From the NCBI RefSeq assembly GCF_025144335.1, contig NZ_CP083539.1, forward strand, positions 3,039,501 to 3,103,500: a stretch of 64,000 bases of DNA, given 5' to 3'. Source of the DNA: Jannaschia sp. W003. GTDB taxonomy: Bacteria > Pseudomonadota > Alphaproteobacteria > Rhodobacterales > Rhodobacteraceae. Within the stretch, counting starts at the first letter, position 1, and every line of letters begins with the position of its first letter. The notes under the pieces are model-generated. The model was not told where the DNA came from, made no database searches, and saw nothing but the letters and a program-made list of their open reading frames with translations. This document shows, one piece after another, positions 45,256-53,859 of this stretch. Made by a program: the position numbers and the translations under genes.

Positions 45256-45344
45256 CGGGTGTCCTCCTTCGTTCGGACTATGCGGGATGGGGGTCGGCGC
45301 GTGCGGTGCGCGCGCCCCGGCGGAGCGCGGTGGTGCGGTGGCGG

Positions 45345-45413
45345 TCAGGCGACGAAGCTGATGACGGCCAGCACGACGACCACGACGCCGATGATGTAGA
45401 AGATGCTATTCAT
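45345..45413 (-). CDS. 22-residue single-helix membrane peptide
   Basis: A tiny ORF starting MNSIFYIIGVVVVV and ending in SFVA; almost entirely one hydrophobic helix. GGAGAG is well placed upstream, and an exact EcfG-type promoter lies 67 bases before it. Comparable tiny proteins occur in Rhodobacteraceae stress clusters as far as I recall. It leads the minus-strand operon, 89 bases before the LEA-like gene, whose own upstream region lacks a promoter motif. Confidence 0.65.
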   Translation of the reverse strand: MNSIFYIIGVVVVVLAVISFVA

Positions 45414-45479
45414 GGGTCTCTCCGGGGCCGGTGTTCGCGTGTCGGAGGCGGGGCGATCTCCCCTCTCCGCTGCGCACCC

Positions 45480-45504
45480 AACGCGCCTCGCGCATTCGTG
45501 TTCC
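45480..45504 (-). promoter_or_regulatory. EcfG-type promoter of the membrane-stress operon
   Basis: On the minus strand GGAAC (45500-45504), 16-nt spacer, CGTT (45480-45483): exact consensus of the general stress sigma factor. Confidence 0.72.
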
Positions 45505-45607
45505 ACAGCCCCCGGAATCGCCCCCGCCCCGGACGAGGGCGCTCTTTTCCCCCGATATTCCGTGCCCGCGCCGTTGCCTCGCGCGCGCGGGAACATATAT
45601 CGAACGC

Positions 45608-46837
45608 ATGGCAAAGATGACGATTCAGGAGAAGCTCGCGATCCTCTCGGACGCGGCGAAGTACGACGCCAGCTGCGCGTCGTCGGGCGGCTCGAAGCGC
45701 GACTCGCGCAAGGGCGACGGGCTGGGCTCGACCACGGGGTCGGGCATCTGCCACGCCTATGCCCCGGACGGGCGGTGCATCTCGCTGCTCAAGATCCTGA
45801 TGACCAATTTCTGCGAGTTCGACTGCGCCTACTGCATCAACCGGCGCTCCTCGAACGTGCGCCGCGCGCGCTTCACCGTGGACGAGGTGATCTGGCTCAC
45901 CGAGGAGTTCTACCGCCGCAACTACATCGAGGGGCTGTTCCTCTCGTCGGGCATCATCCGCTCGCCCGACTACACGATGGAGGAGATGGTCCGCATCGTG
46001 GAAGGCCTGCGCGCGCGCGGCTTCCGCGGCTACGTGCACCTCAAGACCATCCCCGACGCCTCGCCGGACCTGATCGAGCGCGCCGGGCTCTGCGCCGACC
46101 GCCTGTCCATCAACATCGAGCTGCCCCGGGACGCCTCGATCAAGGCGCTGGCGCCCGAGAAGGACGCCGGCGAGATCCGCAAGGCCATGGGCCGCGTGCG
46201 CCTCCAGAAGGAGGACTTCGACGAGCCGTCCCACACGGGCCGTCGCCGGGGCAAGTTCGCGCCCGCCGGCCAATCCACCCAGATGATCGTGGGGGCCGAT
46301 GACGCCACCGACGCCGACGTGCTCGGCTCGGCCAACCGCATGTACGGCGCCTACGGGCTCAAGCGCGTCTACTACTCGGCCTTCTCGCCGATCCCCGACG
46401 CCTCCGAGGTGCTGCCCCTGAAGGACCCGCCGCTCCTGCGCGAGCACCGGCTCTACCAGGCCGACTGGCTCCTGCGGTACTACGACTTCGGCCTCGACGA
46501 GATCGTGAACCGCGACGGCAAGGGCATGCTCGACCTCGACATCGACCCCAAGCTGTCTTGGGCACTGCAGAACCGCGGCACATTCCCGGTCGACGTGAAC
46601 CGCGCCCCGCGCGAGACGCTGCTGCGGGTGCCCGGCTTCGGCACCAAGATCGTGGACCGCATCCTCAAGGCCCGCCGCGCCGGGGCGCTCGGGCTCGAGG
46701 ACATCCGCCGCATGGGCGGGCGCGTGAAGGCGGCGCGGCCCTTCGTGACCACGAAGGACCATCACCCCGCGGGGCTCCTGGACGAGGCCGCGCTGCGCGC
46801 CCGTTTCGTGAAGCCCGAGCAGATGGAGCTGTTCTAG
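45608..46837 (+). CDS. putative DNA modification/repair radical SAM protein
   Basis: A 409-residue radical SAM enzyme. The cluster motif is CEFDCAYC (Cys-x3-Cys-x2-Cys) near residue 75. The N-terminal KYDASCASSGGSKRDSRKGDG and the C-terminal helix-hairpin-helix region (NRAPRETLLRVPGFGTKIVDRILKARR) are hallmarks of the family annotated as putative DNA modification/repair radical SAM protein, distantly related to spore photoproduct lyase. It is followed 2 bases later by its usual partner, a UdgX fusion. Substrate lesion is unknown. Confidence 0.85.
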   Translation: MAKMTIQEKLAILSDAAKYDASCASSGGSKRDSRKGDGLGSTTGSGICHAYAPDGRCISLLKILMTNFCEFDCAYCINRRSSNVRRARFTVDEVIWLTEEFYRRNYIEGLFLSSGIIRSPDYTMEEMVRIVEGLRARGFRGYVHLKTIPDASPDLIERAGLCADRLSINIELPRDASIKALAPEKDAGEIRKAMGRVRLQKEDFDEPSHTGRRRGKFAPAGQSTQMIVGADDATDADVLGSANRMYGAYGLKRVYYSAFSPIPDASEVLPLKDPPLLREHRLYQADWLLRYYDFGLDEIVNRDGKGMLDLDIDPKLSWALQNRGTFPVDVNRAPRETLLRVPGFGTKIVDRILKARRAGALGLEDIRRMGGRVKAARPFVTTKDHHPAGLLDEAALRARFVKPEQMELF

Positions 46838-46839
46838 CC

Positions 46840-48321
46840 GTGCACGCGCCGCGCCTGCCCCGCATCGGCACGCTTGCCGCCTGGCGCGACACGGCGCGGC
46901 GGCTCGCGGCCGCCCATGCCGACCCCGCGAACGTGGACTGGGGGCTGGAGACCGACGGCGCGCCCGCCCTCTTCGACGAGGACCTGCCCGCCCCGTCGCG
47001 ATCCTTGCGCGTGCCGAAGGCCTTCGCCGAACTGGTCCGCACCCTCGTCCCCGAGCGCACCGGCGAGGGCATGGCGCTGGCCTACGCCCTTCTGGTGCGC
47101 CTGCAGGAGACGCCGGGCCTCCTAGGCAACCGCGCCGACCCGCAGGTGGCGCGTGCGGAGGCGATCGCCAAGGAGATCCGGCGCGACCTGCACAAGATGC
47201 ACGCCTTCGTCCGCTTCCGCGAGGTGCCCGCGCCCGAAGGCGCCGCGGAGGGCGCCCGCCGCCGCTTCGCCGCGTGGTTCGAGCCCGACCACCGCATCGA
47301 GGAGGAGTGCGCGCCCTTCTTCGCCGCGCGCTTCGGCGACATGGACTGGCGCATCGCCACGCCCGAGGTGCTCACGATCTTCGAGGGGGGCGAGCTCCGC
47401 CTCGTGCCGCATGTGGGCCTGCGCCCCGACGCCGAGGACCCGCTGGAGCAGCTCTGGACCACCTACTACGGCTCGATCTTCAACCCCGCGCGGCTGAAGC
47501 CCGATGCGATGCGCGCCGAGATGCCGCGCAAGTACTGGCGGAACCTTCCCGAGGCGCGCGCGATTCCCGACCTGATCGCCGGTGCCCGCGCCCGCGTGGC
47601 CGCCATGAAGGACGCCGCGCCGACGCCCGCCCGGCCCCGGCCCCGGCCCGCGAAGGAGGCGCCCCCCATGCCCGATCCCCACGACGACCTGTTCGCCGCC
47701 GCCGGCGGCGCCCCCGGCGGCTCCCGGTCGCTCGCCGAGCTGGCCGAGGCCGCCCACGACTGCACCCGCTGCCCGCTCCACGCGGACGCCACGCAGGTGG
47801 TGTTCGGCGAGGGCCCCGCGGAGGCCCGCGTGATGTTCGTGGGCGAGCAGCCGGGCGACCGCGAGGACATCGCCGGCCGCCCCTTCGTCGGCCCTGCCGG
47901 CAAGCTCTTCACCGAGCAGGCGGAGGCCGCAGGCCTCGACCGCTCCGACTACTACGTCACGAACGCGGTGAAGCACTTCAAGTTCGTGCAGCGCGGCAAG
48001 CGGCGCATCCACCAGAAGCCCGCCGCCTCCGAGGTCTCGGCCTGCAACTGGTGGCTCCGGCAGGAGCTGGCGCAGGTCGACCCGCAGCTCTGCGTGGCGA
48101 TGGGCGCCACCGCGCTCCATGCGCTCACGGGATCGGGCGCGGGCATCCTCAAGCGCCGCGGTGCGGTGGAGCAGACCAAGGACGGCCGCCCCGTGCTCGT
48201 GACGGTGCACCCCTCCTACCTCCTGCGCCTGCCGGATGCGGACCTGCGCGAGGCCGAGACCGCGAAGTTCCGCGCCGACCTCGCCCGCGTGCGCGAGCTG
48301 CTGGAAGAACGGGCAGCCTGA
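46840..48321 (+). CDS. UdgX-type uracil-DNA glycosylase fused to DUF4130-like N-terminal domain
   Basis: A 493-residue fusion. Residues 1-255 are the DUF4130/SAM-partner domain (RDLHKMHAFVRFREV, WFEPDHRIEEECAPFFAARFGDMDW, YWRNLPEA). Residues ~295-493 are a family-4-like uracil-DNA glycosylase: Fe-S cysteines in DCTRCPLHADA, motif A GEQPGDREDIAGRPFVGPAGK, and the UdgX-specific insertion KRRIH (387-391), whose His391 corresponds to the residue forming a covalent link with uracil-DNA in characterised UdgX. Motif B VTVHPSYLLR is present. A Pro/Ala linker joins the halves. GTG start; two bases after the radical SAM stop. Confidence 0.88.
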   Translation: MHAPRLPRIGTLAAWRDTARRLAAAHADPANVDWGLETDGAPALFDEDLPAPSRSLRVPKAFAELVRTLVPERTGEGMALAYALLVRLQETPGLLGNRADPQVARAEAIAKEIRRDLHKMHAFVRFREVPAPEGAAEGARRRFAAWFEPDHRIEEECAPFFAARFGDMDWRIATPEVLTIFEGGELRLVPHVGLRPDAEDPLEQLWTTYYGSIFNPARLKPDAMRAEMPRKYWRNLPEARAIPDLIAGARARVAAMKDAAPTPARPRPRPAKEAPPMPDPHDDLFAAAGGAPGGSRSLAELAEAAHDCTRCPLHADATQVVFGEGPAEARVMFVGEQPGDREDIAGRPFVGPAGKLFTEQAEAAGLDRSDYYVTNAVKHFKFVQRGKRRIHQKPAASEVSACNWWLRQELAQVDPQLCVAMGATALHALTGSGAGILKRRGAVEQTKDGRPVLVTVHPSYLLRLPDADLREAETAKFRADLARVRELLEERAA

Positions 48322-48394
48322 AGCGGAAACACGCAAGCCGTTGTGTCAAGGAAATAATTTCGCCCCGCACCGGCCCATTTTGCGCTAACGGTAA

Positions 48395-48420
48395 GGAACT
48401 CCGGCCACGTGGTTCCGGTT
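48395..48420 (+). promoter_or_regulatory. EcfG-like promoter candidate of galU
   Basis: GGAAC (48395-48399), 17-nt spacer, GGTT (48417-48420). The first base of the -10 differs from CGTT. The spacer also contains CCACGTGG and GTTCC, forming a dyad with GGAAC. Confidence 0.35.
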
Positions 48421-48472
48421 GGTGCGGGGAATGGCGCCCACTGTCGGGCGCGGCGCGACGGGGGATAGACGA

Positions 48473-49330
48473 ATGAGCGGACTCGACACGGTGATCTTTC
48501 CGGTGGCTGGCATGGGGACGCGCATGCTTCCCGCCACGAAGGTGACTCCCAAGGAGCTCCTGCCCGTCTACGACACCCCGCTGCTGCAGTTCGCCGTGGA
48601 CGAGGCGATCGCCGCCGGCGCCCGGCGGCTCGTGATGGTCTCGCACCCGCTCAAGCCTGCCATCGAGGAGTACTTCCGCCCCGCCGACGCGCTTGAGGCG
48701 TCGCTGGAGGCGAAGGGCAAGGATGACCTGCTGGAGGCCGTGCGCGCCTCGCGCCTGCCCGAGGGCGTGGAACTGCGGATCGCGATGCAGCCCGAGCCCT
48801 TGGGCCTCGGCCACGCGGTGCTGTGCGGGCGCGAGCACATCCTCGGCGACGGCCCCGTGGGAGTGATCCTCCCCGACGACCTGATCCTCGGCACGCCCGC
48901 GCTGGCCGAGATGGCCGCGGCCTTCGACCCTGCCACCATGCGCAGCCTCGTGGCCGCGCAGGAGGTCCCGCGCGAGCGGGTGTCGAGCTACGGCATCTTC
49001 CGCTGCGACCCCGAGCGCGACGGCCGCGGCGCGCTGGTCCCGGCGAGCGGATTCGTCGAGAAGCCGACGCCCGACGCGGCGCCGTCGCGCCTCGCCGCGG
49101 TGGGACGCTACGTGCTGTCGCAGGACGTGTTCGCGGCGCTGGAATCCACGGGCCGCGGCGCCGGGGGCGAAATTCAACTGACAGACGCGATCGACATGGT
49201 AAGTTCCGTCTGGGCCTTCCGCTTCTCGGGCACCCGCTACGACTGCGGGTCGAAGGACGGCATGGTCGAGGCGACGCTCGCCGTGCAGTCCGCCCGCGCC
49301 TCGAGCCATCTGGCCGTGGCGGCGGAATGA
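48473..49330 (+). CDS. galU: UTP-glucose-1-phosphate uridylyltransferase
   Basis: A 285-residue nucleotidyltransferase: FPVAGMGTRMLPATKVTPKELLPVYDTP is the GalU signature; VGVILPDDLIL and GFVEKPTPDAAPSRLA follow. It makes UDP-glucose from glucose 1-phosphate. UDP-glucose is the donor for OtsA, the sucrose-phosphate synthase and probably the glycosyltransferases downstream, so galU heads a biosynthetic block. Confidence 0.93.
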   Translation: MSGLDTVIFPVAGMGTRMLPATKVTPKELLPVYDTPLLQFAVDEAIAAGARRLVMVSHPLKPAIEEYFRPADALEASLEAKGKDDLLEAVRASRLPEGVELRIAMQPEPLGLGHAVLCGREHILGDGPVGVILPDDLILGTPALAEMAAAFDPATMRSLVAAQEVPRERVSSYGIFRCDPERDGRGALVPASGFVEKPTPDAAPSRLAAVGRYVLSQDVFAALESTGRGAGGEIQLTDAIDMVSSVWAFRFSGTRYDCGSKDGMVEATLAVQSARASSHLAVAAE

Positions 49331-49406
49331 CCGCGGGCGCGCACCATATGAACGACGGGGCGCCCGCGCAGGCGGGGCGGCCCACCGCGATCCTGGGGGC
49401 GATGCG

Positions 49407-50180
49407 ATGATGTACTACGAGATGACCGGCTTCATGCCGAAACACCCAGACGGCCAGGAGCGACCGGACATCCGATTCCCCGACCATTCGAACGCATGGC
49501 TGCTGCTCGACTTCGACGGCTCGCTTGTGGAGATCGCCGACCGCCCCGACGGCGTGGACGTGCCGGACCGCGTGCAGGCCCTGCTCGACCGCGCCCAGGA
49601 GCGGCTCGACGGCCGCGTCGCCCTCGTGTCGGGCCGCAGCGTGGAGTCGCTCGAGCATTTCCTGCCAGGATTCCGCGGCTCGATCGTGGGCACCCACGGC
49701 GCGGAGCTGCGCATCGACGGCACCCGCTCCCGCGCCGTGGAGTGGGACGAGGCGACCGTCTCGCGCCTCCAGCGCGTGGTGGCCGACTTCGCCGCGCTGC
49801 GCCCCGAGTTCCTGGTCGAGCCCAAGCCCTCGGGCGTGGTGCTGCACTACCGCCAGGCCGAGGAGCTGGGCGCGCTGGCGCTGCACTTCATGGAGGCCTT
49901 GAGCCAGGCCGCCGAGGGCTTCCGCCTCCAGCCCGCGCTGATGGCCTACGAGATCAAGCCCGAGGGCGTGGGCAAGGACGCCGGCATCAAGCGCCTGCTC
50001 GGCGACGACCGCCACGTGCCCATCTACGCCGGCGACGACCTGACGGACGAGCCGGCCCTCGGCCTCGTGCGCGAGCGCGGCGGCGTGTCGATCAAGATCG
50101 GCCAGTGCGAGACCGTGGCCGAGCACCGGCTCGCGGGCCCCTCGCAGCTGCTCGACCACTTGGAGCGGTGGCTTGGCTGA
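49407..50180 (+). CDS. otsB: trehalose-6-phosphate phosphatase
   Basis: A 257-residue HAD phosphatase: LLLDFDGSLVEI (nucleophile Asp, DxDGS), VALVSGRSVESL, HGAELR, and YAGDDLTDEPAL (metal-binding Asp pair). It removes phosphate from trehalose 6-phosphate. Its end overlaps otsA by 8 bases, indicating coupled synthesis. Start ATG 49407 is immediately followed by another ATG. Confidence 0.92.
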   Translation: MMYYEMTGFMPKHPDGQERPDIRFPDHSNAWLLLDFDGSLVEIADRPDGVDVPDRVQALLDRAQERLDGRVALVSGRSVESLEHFLPGFRGSIVGTHGAELRIDGTRSRAVEWDEATVSRLQRVVADFAALRPEFLVEPKPSGVVLHYRQAEELGALALHFMEALSQAAEGFRLQPALMAYEIKPEGVGKDAGIKRLLGDDRHVPIYAGDDLTDEPALGLVRERGGVSIKIGQCETVAEHRLAGPSQLLDHLERWLG

Positions 50181-51594
50181 CGGAGGTTCGAGCGAACGCG
50201 AGGAGGACTCGCCCCGCGGCCGCCTGATCGTCGTGTCGAACCGCATCCCCAAGGGCAACGACGTGCCGGCGGGCGGGCTCGTCCACGCCATCGACGACGC
50301 CCTGCGCCGCACCGGGGGCCTGTGGATCGGCGCCGGCGAGCCGACCGACGAGGCCGGCTCCGAGCTCACCAAGATCGGCGACGGCGCCTACGAGCGCCAC
50401 ACCTTCGCGATCACCCACGAGGAGCACGACCGCTACTACCTCGGCTACTCGAACGCCGTGCTCTGGCCGCTCTTCCACCACCGCTCCGACCTCCTGCGCA
50501 TCTACGAGCGCGACTTCGAGGCCTACGTGCAGGTGAACCGCCGGGTGGCCCGCGCGATCGCCCGGATCGCCGAGCCCGACGACCTGATCTGGATCCAGGA
50601 CTACCACTTCCTGATGGTCGCCCACGAGCTGCGCGCGCTGGGCGTCGCCAACCGCGTCGGCCTGTTCCTCCACATCCCCTTCCCCACCGCCTCCGAGGTG
50701 ATGGCCCTGCCGCAGGTGGCGATGCTGCCCGCCTGGGTCGCCGCCCACGACGTGTTCGGCGTGCAGACCCGCCGCGACGTGGGCTCCGTGCGCGAGGTGC
50801 TGCGCGAGGATCCCAAGTGCCAGATCCTCAACGACGGCACCTGGGTGCGCGAGGGCCGCGTCTTCTCGGTGCTGGCGTTCCCGATCGGCATCGACGCCGA
50901 GAGCTTCGCGCGCGACGCCCAGAACGCCTCGCTGCCGCGCCTGACGCTGCAGGGCAACGCGCCGCTGCTGCTCGGCGTGGACCGGCTCGACTACTCCAAG
51001 GGCCTCGTGGACCGCTTCGAGGCCTTCGGGCAGTACCTCGAGCACCGCGACCCGGACTCGCCAAAGCCCACCTTCCTGCAGATCGCGCCCACCTCGCGCG
51101 GCGACGTCGACGCCTACCGCGACATCCGCGAGAAGCTCGACCAGACCGCGGGGGCCATCAACGGCCGCCACTCGGAGCTGGACTGGACGCCGCTGCGCTA
51201 CGTGAACCGCCACGTGGACCGCACCGTGATCGCCGGACTCTACCGGCGCGCCGACGTGTGCCTGGTGACGCCGCTCGCCGACGGCATGAACCTCGTGGCC
51301 AAGGAGTTCGTGGCCGCGCAGGACCACGAGGACCCGGGCGTGCTGGTGCTGTCGCACTTCGCGGGCGCCGCCGAGCAGTTCCAGCAGGCGCTGATGGTGA
51401 ACCCGTTCGACCACCACGCCTTCGCTCTGGCGATCGACCGCGCCCTCAGGATGCCGCTGGAGGAGCGCCGCGAGCGCCATGCCGCGCTGCGCGAGAACGT
51501 GTTCACCGAGACCATCGGCTGGTGGACCGACGCCTTCCTCGCCCGCCTCGCCCGCGCGCCGCGCGCGCTCGATCAGATCATGCGCTCGATCTGA
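50173..51594 (+). CDS. otsA: trehalose-6-phosphate synthase
   Basis: A 473-residue GT20 enzyme joining UDP-glucose and glucose 6-phosphate. LIVVSNRIPKGNDVPAGGL, DLIWIQDYHFLMVAHELRA, LFLHIPFPTASE, GVDRLDYSKGL and TPLADGMNLVAKEFVAAQ are the OtsA blocks. The start appears to be TTG 50173 inside the otsB end, with GGAG 7 nt upstream. OtsBA make trehalose, a compatible solute for osmotic and desiccation stress. Confidence 0.93.
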   Translation: MADGGSSEREEDSPRGRLIVVSNRIPKGNDVPAGGLVHAIDDALRRTGGLWIGAGEPTDEAGSELTKIGDGAYERHTFAITHEEHDRYYLGYSNAVLWPLFHHRSDLLRIYERDFEAYVQVNRRVARAIARIAEPDDLIWIQDYHFLMVAHELRALGVANRVGLFLHIPFPTASEVMALPQVAMLPAWVAAHDVFGVQTRRDVGSVREVLREDPKCQILNDGTWVREGRVFSVLAFPIGIDAESFARDAQNASLPRLTLQGNAPLLLGVDRLDYSKGLVDRFEAFGQYLEHRDPDSPKPTFLQIAPTSRGDVDAYRDIREKLDQTAGAINGRHSELDWTPLRYVNRHVDRTVIAGLYRRADVCLVTPLADGMNLVAKEFVAAQDHEDPGVLVLSHFAGAAEQFQQALMVNPFDHHAFALAIDRALRMPLEERRERHAALRENVFTETIGWWTDAFLARLARAPRALDQIMRSI

Positions 51595-51745
51595 CGCCGC
51601 GTCGCGGCGCCGCAACGCCGCGCTTGCAGAAATATCCGGAACCATCGCCGCGCCCGCGCGTCCAAGGGCACGGCGCGGGCCGCCGGCCCCGGCGCGCTAG
51701 GCCTCTCTGCGTCCCCTTCAAGCGAAAAGATTCACCTGCCCTTCC

Positions 51746-51770
51746 GGAACCGGGGGGGGAGGGGGGGGTT
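51746..51770 (+). promoter_or_regulatory. possible EcfG-like promoter with poly-G spacer
   Basis: GGAAC (51746-51750), 16-nt spacer of C-G7-A-G7, then GTTT (51767-51770), 31 bases before the sucrose-phosphate synthase start. A second, weaker GGAAC-N16-CGTC lies at 51638-51662. The 207-base gap 51595-51801 holds no gene. Confidence 0.35.
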
Positions 51771-51801
51771 TTTCCTGCGACACGAACGGGAACGATCCTC
51801 C

Positions 51802-53859
51802 ATGAATATCATGCACATGGCACTCGGCGGGTGCCTGAAGGCCCCCCCTGTCGCCTATGGCGTGACCGAGGACACCGGGGGGCACATCGCCTACCTGCTG
51901 GGCGCCGCCGCGGCGCAGGCCGCCCGCGCGGACGTCGACCGCATCACCCTCGTGACCCGCCTGTTCGCGGAGCCCGCGCTCGACCCCGCCCACGCCCGCC
52001 CGCGGGAGCGCGTGGACCGCAAGACCACGGTGCTGCGCCTCGCCACCGCGAACCGCGGCTACCTCGCCAAGGAGGCGCTGGAGGCCGAGCTGCCCGCCCT
52101 GGAGGCCGCCTTCCTGGCGCTGCTGGAGCGCGAGGGCCGCCCCGATGTGATCCACGCCCACTTCGCGGACGCCGCCGCGCTGGCCCTGGCCGCTCGCGCG
52201 CGCTGGGGGGTGCCGGTCGTCTACACCCCCCACAGCCTCGGGCTCGACAAGCGCGGCTGCCTCGGCGCCGATGCGGGCCTCATGCGCCGCATCCGGCGCG
52301 AGCGCGCGGCCATCGAGCGGGCCGACGCCATCGTGGTCTCCTCGCGCGACGAGGCCGAGGGACAGATCGAGGCCTACGGCATGAACGCGGCGGGCCGCAC
52401 CCACCGGCTCGACCCGGGCGTGCACCTGCCGGGCGACCGCCGCGGGCTCGACCGCGCCGCGGCCCTCTTGGCCCCGCACCTCCGCGACCCCTCGCGCCCC
52501 CTGCTGCTCGCCATCGCGCGGCCCGTGGCCAAGAAGAACCTCCACACCCTCCTGCGCGCCTTCGCCGAGACCCCCGGGCTCGCGGACCGCGCCAACCTCG
52601 CGATCCTCGCCGGGCAGGCCTCGGACCGCTCCGGCGAGCCGGTACGCGCCGAACTGCGCGCGCTGGTCGCCCGGCACGGACTGGAGGGCCGCGTCGCCCT
52701 GCCCCCCTCCCACGACGGCACCGAGGTCGCGCAGCTCTACCGCCTCGCCGCGCGCTCCGGCGGCGCCTTCGTGAACCCCGCCCTGCACGAGCCCTTCGGC
52801 CTGACCCTGATCGAGGCCGCGCAGGCCGGCCTGCCGGTGGTCGCCACCCGCCACGGCGGCCCGCGCGACATCCTCGCCACGATCGGCCACGGCATCGCCG
52901 TGGAGCCCACGGATGCGGCCGCCATCGGCGCCGCCTGCCTGCGCCTCGTCACCGACCCCGCCGAGCGCCGCCGCCGCGCCGAGGCCGCGCGCCGGAACCG
53001 GGGCCGCTACACCTGGACCGCCTACGCGGAGCGCTCGGTCGCGCTCTACGACCGCCTCGCCCGAGGCATGGACGCCCCCGCCCTGCGCCTCCAGCGCGGC
53101 GCGCGCGCCCTCGTGGTCTGCGACATCGACGGCACGCTGACCGGCGACCGGGACGCGGCGCTGCGCTTCGCGGACTGGGTGCGCGCGGGCCACGCGCCCT
53201 TCGCGATCGCCACGGGCCGCTCCGTCACCGAGGCGCGGCGCGTGCTGGCCGAGTGGGCGCTGCCCGAGCCCCACGCCATGATCACCTCCGTGGGCTCCGA
53301 GATCTGGTACGCCGACGCCGCCGGCCGCGCCGAGGCCGACAGCGCCTTCGCCGCCTCGATCGCGCCGGGCTGGGACGCCGAGGCTGTCTCCGCCGCGCTG
53401 GATGCCGCGGGCGCCCGTCCCCAGGCCGCCGTGGAGCAGCGCGAGTTCAAGCGCTCCTTCCTCGGCGACGCCGCGGAGGCGGAGCGTCTGCGCAGCGTGC
53501 TCCTCGCCGCCGGCCTCCGGGTCCGCCTGGTCCACTCCCACGGGCGCCTGATCGACGTGCTGCCCGCGCGCGCCGGCAAGGCCGCCGCGATGCGCCACGT
53601 GGCCGGACTGATGGGCCTCGGGGCTGAGGCCTGCGTGGCCGCCGGCGACAGCGGCAACGACCTCGACATGCTGCGCGCCGCGGGCGCCGCGATCCTGCCC
53701 AGCAACGCGCTGCCCGAGCTGGGCGGCCTCCTGCGCGAGTCCACCGCGATCCGCGCCCGCGCGGCCCACGCCGCCGGCGTGCTGGAGGGGCTGGCCCGTC
53801 TCGGCCTCGCTCCCACCCGGACGCGCGCGCCCGTCCGCACGGAGGCGCGCGCCCGATGA
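51802..53859 (+). CDS. bifunctional sucrose-phosphate synthase/sucrose-phosphatase
   Basis: A 685-residue fusion. Residues 1-425 are a GT4-type retaining glycosyltransferase of sucrose-phosphate synthase layout: GGHIAYLLGAAAAQA, HAHFADAA, TPHSLGLDKR, AIARPVAKKNLHTLLRAF and HEPFGLTLIEAAQAG (329-343, donor site). Residues ~435-670 are an HAD domain: VVCDIDGTLTGD (Asp441, Asp443), KRSFLGD, and AAGDSGNDLDML. It would make sucrose 6-phosphate from UDP-glucose and fructose 6-phosphate and dephosphorylate it to sucrose. It leads a four-gene block with ATGA overlaps. Confidence 0.85.
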   Translation: MNIMHMALGGCLKAPPVAYGVTEDTGGHIAYLLGAAAAQAARADVDRITLVTRLFAEPALDPAHARPRERVDRKTTVLRLATANRGYLAKEALEAELPALEAAFLALLEREGRPDVIHAHFADAAALALAARARWGVPVVYTPHSLGLDKRGCLGADAGLMRRIRRERAAIERADAIVVSSRDEAEGQIEAYGMNAAGRTHRLDPGVHLPGDRRGLDRAAALLAPHLRDPSRPLLLAIARPVAKKNLHTLLRAFAETPGLADRANLAILAGQASDRSGEPVRAELRALVARHGLEGRVALPPSHDGTEVAQLYRLAARSGGAFVNPALHEPFGLTLIEAAQAGLPVVATRHGGPRDILATIGHGIAVEPTDAAAIGAACLRLVTDPAERRRRAEAARRNRGRYTWTAYAERSVALYDRLARGMDAPALRLQRGARALVVCDIDGTLTGDRDAALRFADWVRAGHAPFAIATGRSVTEARRVLAEWALPEPHAMITSVGSEIWYADAAGRAEADSAFAASIAPGWDAEAVSAALDAAGARPQAAVEQREFKRSFLGDAAEAERLRSVLLAAGLRVRLVHSHGRLIDVLPARAGKAAAMRHVAGLMGLGAEACVAAGDSGNDLDMLRAAGAAILPSNALPELGGLLRESTAIRARAAHAAGVLEGLARLGLAPTRTRAPVRTEARAR

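Noticed and set aside
50322..53627. 1101-codon plus-strand frame across otsA and the sucrose synthase
   Set aside because: Arg/Pro/Ala-rich shadow frame; both real genes in other frames have full family motifs.
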